Made by a program: the position numbers and the translations under genes. 5,673 nt of DNA, taken from assembly GCA_016294985.1 (NCBI GenBank), contig JAECRW010000108.1, positions 1-5,673 on the forward strand. The letters run 5' to 3'. Origin of the DNA: Candidatus Sifarchaeum marinoarchaea. Lineage in GTDB: Archaea; Asgardarchaeota; Sifarchaeia; Borrarchaeales; Borrarchaeaceae. Positions 1 to 3,851 of this stretch are shown piece after piece; the first letter of the stretch is position 1, and every line of letters begins with the position of its first letter. The notes under the pieces were generated by a model. That model ran no database searches and was not told where the DNA came from. It saw only the letters and a list, made by a program, of their open reading frames with translations.

Positions 1-11
1 GATGATTAACT

Positions 12-1217
12 ATGAATGAAAGTAATTTTGAAAGTTATTCGACCACAAAGTACGTCGTTCGTGCAAAAATTGAAGTTGACGGGGTCGTTGAGAAATCAGA
101 TGTAGTGGGCGCTATCTTTGGCCAAACAGAAGGATTACTTGGCGAGGAATTAGATATTCGTGAACTTCAAAAGACAGGTCGAATTGGTAGAATTCAAGTA
201 AGTATTGATTCAAAAGGTGGGAAAAGCGTCGGTTTCATAACCATTCCTTCTAGTTTAGATAAGATTGAAACCGCTATCCTCACGGCTGCCCTTGAGACAG
301 TTGATCGTGTAGGACCGTGTTTAGCCCGTGTCAGCATGGCAAGGATTGAGGATGTACGCGATGAGAAGCGAAAATCTATCATTGATCGAGCAACGCAGAT
401 CCTCAGAGCTTGGGAAGATGATGTTATCCCCGAAAGCCAGAGAATAAGTGAAGAAGTTATTAAAGCGGCACGCATAGGTGTCATTATTAAATATGGAAAA
501 GATCAACTTCCTTCCGGCCCAGAGATCAACGAATCAGAAACCATTATTATTGTAGAAGGGCGAGCTGATGTATTAAACCTTCTTAAGCATGGTTTTCGAA
601 ATGTAATCGCAGTAGAAGGCACATCTATCCCAGAGACTATTGTGAATCTCTCAAAAAAGAAGACTGCTATTGCGTTTGTTGATGGGGATAGAGGTGGTGA
701 ACTCGTCCTCAAAGAACTTTTGCAGCTTACAGAAATTGACTATGTTGCTCGCGCACCACCGAATAGAGAAGTTGAAGAACTATCACGAAAGGAGATTATC
801 AAAGAACTCCGAAATAAAATACCCATCGAGCAGTATCTCGAAGGTCATGAAAAACCACGTCTTGAAGTCCGAAGTGTAAAAAAACCTCCAAAAGAAACCT
901 CTAAAAAGAAGAAAAAAACCGTAAAAATACCTGAGCCTCTCATAGACACTGCAGAAAATATCTCAGAAACCTCTGAAGCGGTTCTGTTTAACGAAGAACT
1001 TAGCTCTATAGATTCGATGCCTGTCTCAGAACTCACCAATAAACTTCAAGCCATAGACGAGGTACATGCGATAGTGTTTGATGGCGTTATCACACAACGA
1101 TTATCAGACATTGCTGCCGAGAAAAACATCAAATATCTCATCGGAGCACGACTAGGAAATATTACAAAAAAGCCGCTAGACATTCAACTTCTAACATTCC
1201 ATGATATTCTTACATAG
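12..1217 (+). CDS. dnaG: Archaeal DnaG-like primase / exosome-associated Toprim protein
   Basis: Archaeal DnaG, 401 residues, the usual family size. It is known in archaea as an RNA-binding subunit of the exosome, and primase activity has also been reported. Residues 13-165 form the conserved archaeal N-terminal region (KYVVRAKIEVDGVVEKSDVVG and the following GEELDIRELQKTGRIGRIQV). Residues 176-255 are the Toprim domain, with the catalytic Glu in VEGRADVL (E182) and the metal-binding DxD in FVDGDRGG (D224, D226). Residues 284-310 are a Lys/Pro-rich linker. Residues 337-400 are the archaeal-specific C-terminal domain (VHAIVFDGVITQRLSDIAAEK, YLIGARLGNITKKP, LLTFHDIL). All key Toprim residues are present, so the protein looks functional. 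The ATG at 12 is preceded by GATGAT at 1-6, a near match to the archaeal GGTGAT ribosome-binding site, with a 5-nt spacer. The promoter lies outside the window. The gene is convergent with the ridA-side minus-strand transcript. Confidence 0.96.
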   Translation: MNESNFESYSTTKYVVRAKIEVDGVVEKSDVVGAIFGQTEGLLGEELDIRELQKTGRIGRIQVSIDSKGGKSVGFITIPSSLDKIETAILTAALETVDRVGPCLARVSMARIEDVRDEKRKSIIDRATQILRAWEDDVIPESQRISEEVIKAARIGVIIKYGKDQLPSGPEINESETIIIVEGRADVLNLLKHGFRNVIAVEGTSIPETIVNLSKKKTAIAFVDGDRGGELVLKELLQLTEIDYVARAPPNREVEELSRKEIIKELRNKIPIEQYLEGHEKPRLEVRSVKKPPKETSKKKKKTVKIPEPLIDTAENISETSEAVLFNEELSSIDSMPVSELTNKLQAIDEVHAIVFDGVITQRLSDIAAEKNIKYLIGARLGNITKKPLDIQLLTFHDILT

Positions 1218-1220
1218 AAG

Positions 1221-1251
1221 TTCTTTGTTCCTTTTTATTTTTTCTCATTTT
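1221..1251 (+). terminator. Oligo-T terminator after dnaG
   Basis: Three closely spaced T runs (five Ts at 1232-1236, six at 1238-1243, four at 1248-1251) begin a few bases after the dnaG stop. Archaeal RNA polymerase terminates at such oligo-U tracts without needing a hairpin. A weaker fallback hairpin on the same strand lies at 1285-1313. Confidence 0.6.
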
Positions 1252-1259
1252 AATCAATT

Positions 1260-1281
1260 AAAAAGGCGAGTTGCACCCGCC
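1260..1281 (-). terminator. Hairpin + T5 terminator of the minus-strand transcript
   Basis: Read on the minus strand, GGCGGGT (1281-1275), a GCA loop and ACTCGCC (1271-1265) form a 7-bp GC-rich stem, directly followed by TTTTT (1264-1260). One pair is G-U in the minus-strand RNA but would be an A/C mismatch in the plus-strand RNA, so the structure favours minus-strand use. It lies 300 nt beyond the ridA stop, which implies that something transcribed from this strand lies between the two. Confidence 0.6.
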
Positions 1282-1284
1282 GTC

Positions 1285-1313
1285 AAAAGCTTCCTAAGTT
1301 TTAGAGGCTTTTT
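1285..1313 (+). terminator. Second hairpin, better formed on the plus strand
   Basis: AAAAGCTTC (1285-1293) pairs with GAGGCTTTT (1304-1312) around a 10-nt loop, giving a 9-bp stem ending in a T run. The T1291/G1306 pair is a U-G wobble in plus-strand RNA but A/C on the other strand. This suggests a backup terminator for dnaG read-through. It is AT-rich and weaker than the neighbouring minus-strand hairpin. Confidence 0.35.
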
Positions 1314-1340
1314 CATTCTATTTATTCATGAGATTTTTCT

Positions 1341-1460
1341 TTATGTTAAATACGATACGAGAACGAGTAATCCTAATACTATTAGAACAATAACCCACGT
1401 CCAAGGACTACCTCATCCTCCTAGCGAACATGATTCTTCTTCCTTCGATATTATGTCCAC
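1341..1460 (-). pseudogene. Single-span membrane microprotein frame with in-frame TGA
   Basis: On the minus strand one frame runs from GTG (1460-1458) to TAA (1343-1341). It has 39 codons and is interrupted once, by TGA at codon 16 (1415-1413). Before the TGA it reads MDIISKEEESCSLGG. After it come GSPWTW and then VIVLIVLGLLVLV, an uninterrupted hydrophobic stretch, ending SYLT. An acidic head, a Gly/Ser/Pro hinge, Trp residues at the membrane boundary and one membrane span are typical of real small membrane proteins. The distal half has no ATG, GTG or TTG of its own in this frame, so it can only be made by read-through, recoding or frameshifting. The GAGGTG at 1464-1459 resembles a Shine-Dalgarno and overlaps the GTG; the codons about 4-7 nt downstream are ATA, not ATG. 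A terminator follows at 1260-1281. Options are a decayed gene, an assembly error, or UGA recoding. I recognise no family. It is listed as a pseudogene because of the stop, not because decay is proven. Confidence 0.4.
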
Positions 1461-1582
1461 CTCGCAGAGTATGATAAAGTTTGTTTCATTCTACTAAAAA
1501 CTTACGAAACGAGCAAGTTATGCTATCGCAGCTTTGAAAAGAAAAGAATGTATGGGCTGACTGTAACGAAAAGAAAGCAGTG

Positions 1583-1963
1583 TTATGGGATTATAGCAAT
1601 CGCTTCAATTTCAACTTTAAGTCCTAGAACAAGACCTACTTGAACTGTGCTTCTTGCTGGAGGATTATTTTGAAAGAATTTACCATACACAATATTCATT
1701 TCTTTAAAATCGTTCAAGTCGCTTAAAAAGACTGTTGTTTTGACTACATGCTCTAAGGAACTTCCTGCAGCCTCAAGAACATCTTTCAGATTCTTTAAAG
1801 CCTGTTCTGTCTGTTCAGCGGTTGTATTGCCTACAACCTCTCCAGTTAAAGGATCGAATGCAACTTGTCCCGATGCGAACACGAAATTACCCGCTTTTAT
1901 ACCAGGACTATAGGGAGCAATTGGTTTAGGAATCTTATCTGAAACTACTACTTCTTTCTTCAT
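1583..1963 (-). CDS. ridA: RidA-family enamine/imine deaminase (YjgF/YER057c/UK114)
   Basis: RidA hydrolyses reactive enamine/imine intermediates such as 2-aminoacrylate, released by PLP enzymes, to ketoacids and ammonia. It works as a cytosolic trimer with active sites between subunits. The 126-residue length is typical of the family. Visible signatures are IAPYSPG (Y18), FASGQVAFDPLTGEVVG (28-45), KTTVFLSDLNDFKEMN (75-90), the substrate-carboxylate Arg in PPARSTVQV (R104) and the acidic VEIEAIA end (E120). The RidA-subfamily Arg and Glu are both kept, so deaminase activity is expected. I chose the ATG at 1963-1961 because GAGGCGAT (1976-1969) sits 5 nt upstream. An ATG five codons further up (1978) would put that ribosome-binding site inside the gene and overlap the palindrome. 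It is divergent from the DUF169 gene. Confidence 0.95.
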   Translation of the reverse strand: MKKEVVVSDKIPKPIAPYSPGIKAGNFVFASGQVAFDPLTGEVVGNTTAEQTEQALKNLKDVLEAAGSSLEHVVKTTVFLSDLNDFKEMNIVYGKFFQNNPPARSTVQVGLVLGLKVEIEAIAIIP

Positions 1964-1968
1964 GTCAT

Positions 1969-1976
1969 ATCGCCTC
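1969..1976 (-). promoter_or_regulatory. Ribosome-binding site deciding the ridA start
   Basis: GAGGCGAT on the minus strand matches the archaeal consensus GAGGTGAT at 7 of 8 positions. It lies 5 nt before the ATG at 1963, which favours that start over the in-frame ATG at 1978. Confidence 0.6.
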
Positions 1977-1977
1977 A

Positions 1978-2005
1978 TTTTTTAAAGTTCATGAACTTTA
2001 AAAAA
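1978..2005. promoter_or_regulatory. Perfect 28-bp palindrome between divergent ridA and DUF169 genes
   Basis: Six Ts, AAA, then the core GTTCATGAAC, then TTT and six As, form a perfect dyad of 28 bp centred between 1991 and 1992. It is the only long inverted repeat in the divergent intergenic region. Each half contains TTTAAA, a plausible archaeal TATA element. The distal TTTAAA (1997-2002) lies about 25 bp from the region where ridA transcription should begin; the other (1981-1986) is about 26 bp before position 2010, in front of the DUF169 gene. A dimeric regulator bound here would cover both promoters. The regulator itself is not in the window. Operator function is inferred. Confidence 0.6.
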
Positions 2006-2059
2006 GGAAATAATGCTTAAACTTAATTCTAATGTTCATTCTTATAAACAAATTACACT

Positions 2060-2066
2060 GGTGATG
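2060..2066 (+). promoter_or_regulatory. Ribosome-binding site for the DUF169 gene
   Basis: GGTGATG at 2060-2066 matches the archaeal anti-Shine-Dalgarno. The same 4-5 nt spacing seen at ridA and metG points to TTG at 2070 as the start codon. The in-frame ATG at 2064 lies inside the motif itself. Confidence 0.45.
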
Positions 2067-2069
2067 GTT

Positions 2070-2864
2070 TTGTCTGATTTATCAATTAAAGAAATCGGCA
2101 TTAAGCTTATAAAAGCGGGTAAATTGGTTGCTAGACCAATATGTGTGTACGGTTCGGACATACCTCCCGACAACGCAACGCCTGTGGCTTCAATCAGTCG
2201 GTGTATCGCTAGAGCTATCTTAACTACGGCAATTCGTGAAGACGCGACCCCTCTTTACATGGGACACGAAACGCTTGAAGGATGTTGTCCGGGAGGACAA
2301 GCATGGTTCGGGTTTAAGGATTTTCCTCCTTATATAAAATATTTCGTATCTATAGGTTCCAAAGATTTCAGAAACGGTGCTGCAGAATATTTGAAAGCTA
2401 CACCTGAGATTGTCGAAGAAAACGTCAAATCAATAGGCGAAATAACGCCTCCTGGAAAATTTATCGTATTTCAAGCCTGCGAAGACCTTTCAGGTGAAGA
2501 TCCCGGTGTTAGATCCATAGTTTGTTTCGGAATAGGCGAACAGATAAGAAATTTATGTACTCTCATCCATTTCAGAAGTTTAAATCCTTTTTACTCAGTT
2601 CTAACACCCTGGGGACCATCATGCGCAACCTTCATTACATATCCTGCAGGTATGGCTAAAAATGCGCCTTTTGACTCAGTATTCACGGGACCTGTCGATC
2701 CCACTGGAAATGCATGGTTTCCGGCCAATTACATGGCTCTCGGTATACCAATCAGCGTGGCCAGACGTATGAGCGAAGATCTTGAAGATTCTTTTATAAT
2801 AAAACGCCCAAAAATCGCATATCCCGATCATAGAATCGAACTTAAACCCGCATATGAAAAATAG
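2070..2864 (+). CDS. DUF169-family protein, Cys-rich
   Basis: Member of DUF169 (Pfam PF02596), common in archaea and anaerobic bacteria and of unknown function. From TTG 2070 it has 264 residues. Visible blocks are RPICVYGSDIPP (22-33), ISRCIARAIL (42-51), the family hallmark ETLEGCCPGGQAWFGF (67-82), QACEDLSGEDPGVRSIVCFG (136-154), QIRNLCTLIHFR (159-170) and TPWGPSCATFITYP (179-192). There are eight cysteines (25, 45, 72, 73, 137, 152, 163, 185), several in conserved positions, which would suit metal, cofactor or thiol chemistry; this is inference. No signal peptide or membrane segment is seen. Start choice is uncertain. ATG 2013 adds 19 residues unlike the family core, ATG 2064 overlaps the ribosome-binding site, and TTG 2070 is best spaced from it. 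The gene is divergent from ridA across the palindrome and lies 67 bp upstream of the lysE-like gene. Confidence 0.88.
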   Translation: MSDLSIKEIGIKLIKAGKLVARPICVYGSDIPPDNATPVASISRCIARAILTTAIREDATPLYMGHETLEGCCPGGQAWFGFKDFPPYIKYFVSIGSKDFRNGAAEYLKATPEIVEENVKSIGEITPPGKFIVFQACEDLSGEDPGVRSIVCFGIGEQIRNLCTLIHFRSLNPFYSVLTPWGPSCATFITYPAGMAKNAPFDSVFTGPVDPTGNAWFPANYMALGIPISVARRMSEDLEDSFIIKRPKIAYPDHRIELKPAYEK

Positions 2865-2901
2865 GAAAAACTGAACGAATATAGTCGTCAGAAAGTAAAG
2901 G

Positions 2902-2909
2902 TTTTTAAA
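2902..2909 (+). promoter_or_regulatory. TATA-like box of the LysE-family gene
   Basis: TTTTTAAA, preceded by the purine-rich GTAAAG that suits a TFB-recognition element, is centred about 26 bp before the ATG at 2932. There is no ribosome-binding site in the last 20 nt before that ATG. This is the layout of an archaeal leaderless transcript, so the gene probably has its own promoter although it follows the DUF169 gene. Confidence 0.5.
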
Positions 2910-2931
2910 AAACCGCATTAGATAGCTAGAT

Positions 2932-3606
2932 ATGATTGTGGAAATCCTCATCGCTATTCTTATAGGGATATCCTTAGCTGCACCGGTGGGTCCTACTACG
3001 ATCGAAGTGGTCAAAAGAGGCATAAATGGCTTTCCTCATGGGTTTTTGACAGGCTTGGGAGCAGCAGCCGCTGATTCTACATATTTGCTCCTCGTGTTCT
3101 TCGGATTATCTATTCTTTTTATGATTCCTGTAATTAAAATAATAATATGGCTGTTAGGATTTATTGTTTTAGTGTTTTTGGGTATTTCAGGGATTAAGGA
3201 TTACTTTCGGTTTGAAACTACAACTGAACAGTTGAATAGGGATAATGATTCTGAAACAAAATCAACCCGCTGGTCGTTTCCGGCAGGTTATTTAATCACC
3301 GTTTCTAACCCGCTTACGATTGTTTTCTGGATTGGTATATTTGGAGTCTACATTTCCTCAGTAATCGGTGGGGAAACTCAATTTAGTGTTCTCGCACTCT
3401 TCTATAGTTTTTTCGTAGTTGTAGGTGTTATTCTTTGGTTTTTCGTCCTTTCTCTCATATTAGGACGCGGGGGAAGACGACTTGGAGATAAATTTTTAAA
3501 ATACGTATCCCCTGTTTGCGGAATAATTCTCATCGCATTTGGATTTTGGTTTGGGTACCAAGTAATCACAAGTCTGTTAATAACTCAAGTGCCAACATCA
3601 ATTTGA
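2932..3606 (+). CDS. LysE/RhtB-family amino-acid exporter
   Basis: Six-helix inner-membrane translocator of the LysE superfamily, whose members export amino acids (lysine, threonine, homoserine, leucine and others) or small solutes. At 224 residues it has standard length. Approximate membrane segments are 4-24, 37-60, 62-86, 117-143, 150-177 and 192-217. The N-terminal family motif is clear: APVGP (17-21), then IEVVKRGINGFPHGFLTGLGAAAADSTY (24-51), with the conserved Asp at 48. NPLTIVFW (126-133) is the second signature, in helix 4. A charged loop (95-114) separates the two three-helix halves. The substrate cannot be told from sequence. Nearby ridA and metG hint at amino-acid metabolism, but the gene seems to have a separate leaderless promoter. 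Stop is TGA. Confidence 0.92.
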   Translation: MIVEILIAILIGISLAAPVGPTTIEVVKRGINGFPHGFLTGLGAAAADSTYLLLVFFGLSILFMIPVIKIIIWLLGFIVLVFLGISGIKDYFRFETTTEQLNRDNDSETKSTRWSFPAGYLITVSNPLTIVFWIGIFGVYISSVIGGETQFSVLALFYSFFVVVGVILWFFVLSLILGRGGRRLGDKFLKYVSPVCGIILIAFGFWFGYQVITSLLITQVPTSI

Positions 3607-3730
3607 GTATTAATCGATTATCATTATGTTAGTGGTTTATCTCGCGTTTAGTCATGTAGATAATTTAGATCTAATGAACTGAAGTGCTGTTTTCAGATCA
3701 AACACAACTGTTATATGCAGAAGAGGTATA

Positions 3731-3784
3731 ATGCGATCGGAACTTTATGAAATGTTCATTTTATTATTACCAACAGTTTATTAG
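3731..3784 (+). other. Possible 17-codon upstream ORF
   Basis: ATG at 3731 follows GAGGT (3723-3727) by 3 nt and opens a 17-codon frame, MRSELYEMFILLLPTVY, ending in TAG. It could be a leader peptide before metG. However, the best metG TATA box lies downstream of it, and the only nearby upstream TATA-like sequence (TTATAT, 3711-3716) would start transcription after its ATG. It may be chance. Confidence 0.15.
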
Positions 3785-3791
3785 AACATTT
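3750..3791. repeat. 8-bp inverted repeat next to the metG TATA box
   Basis: AAATGTTC (3750-3757) and GAACATTT (3784-3791) are exact inverted copies separated by 26 bp. The right arm overlaps the TATA-like box at 3788-3795. It may be an operator or chance in AT-rich DNA. Confidence 0.3.
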
Positions 3792-3795
3792 AAAA
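3788..3795 (+). promoter_or_regulatory. Candidate metG TATA box
   Basis: ATTTAAAA lies 56 bp before the metG ATG. Transcription starting about 25 bp downstream (near 3815-3820) would leave a leader of about 35 nt containing the AGGTGG ribosome-binding site. Confidence 0.4.
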
Positions 3796-3840
3796 GAATT
3801 AAAAGTCAAGAACACCTAAATAAATGAACGAGGCTTGTTA

Positions 3841-3847
3841 AGGTGGT
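3841..3847 (+). promoter_or_regulatory. metG ribosome-binding site
   Basis: AGGTGGT ends 4 nt before ATG 3852 and matches the archaeal anti-Shine-Dalgarno. It fixes the metG start. Confidence 0.65.
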
Positions 3848-3851
3848 AGCG

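Larger units (their letters stand above)
3607..3851. other. Intergenic region before metG
   Basis: 245 bp between the exporter and metG with no tRNA, CRISPR or sizeable gene. It holds an imperfect hairpin (TGAACTGAA at 3675-3683 against TTCAGATCA at 3692-3700, one mismatch, no T tract), a 17-codon micro-ORF (3731-3784), an 8-bp inverted repeat (3750-3757 with 3784-3791), a TATA-like box and the metG ribosome-binding site. Confidence 0.5.

Noticed and set aside
1201..1497. 98-codon plus-strand frame after dnaG
   Set aside because: It starts inside the dnaG end, has no ribosome-binding site, runs through the T-rich terminator and both hairpins, and has no recognisable domain. The minus strand over the same bases encodes a more protein-like membrane segment.
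1469..1561. Possible C/D-box guide RNA (ATGATAA near 1470, CTGA near 1558)
   Set aside because: The C box departs from consensus, the boxes are about 90 nt apart with no internal D' or C' boxes and no terminal stem.
1218..1582. tRNA, snoRNA-like or CRISPR content in the gaps
   Set aside because: No cloverleaf with a GGTTCRA T-arm, no spaced direct repeats, and no long structured element other than the two terminator hairpins could be seen here or in 3607-3851.
1964..1978. Five-residue N-terminal extension of RidA from the ATG at 1978
   Set aside because: It would leave the good GAGGCGAT ribosome-binding site inside the gene, and the family's N-terminus matches the start at 1963.
2031..3760. 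Shared 10-mer AATGTTCATT at 2031-2040 and 3751-3760, both upstream of genes
   Set aside because: Ten-base matches are expected by chance in 5.7 kb of AT-rich DNA, and the flanks do not agree.
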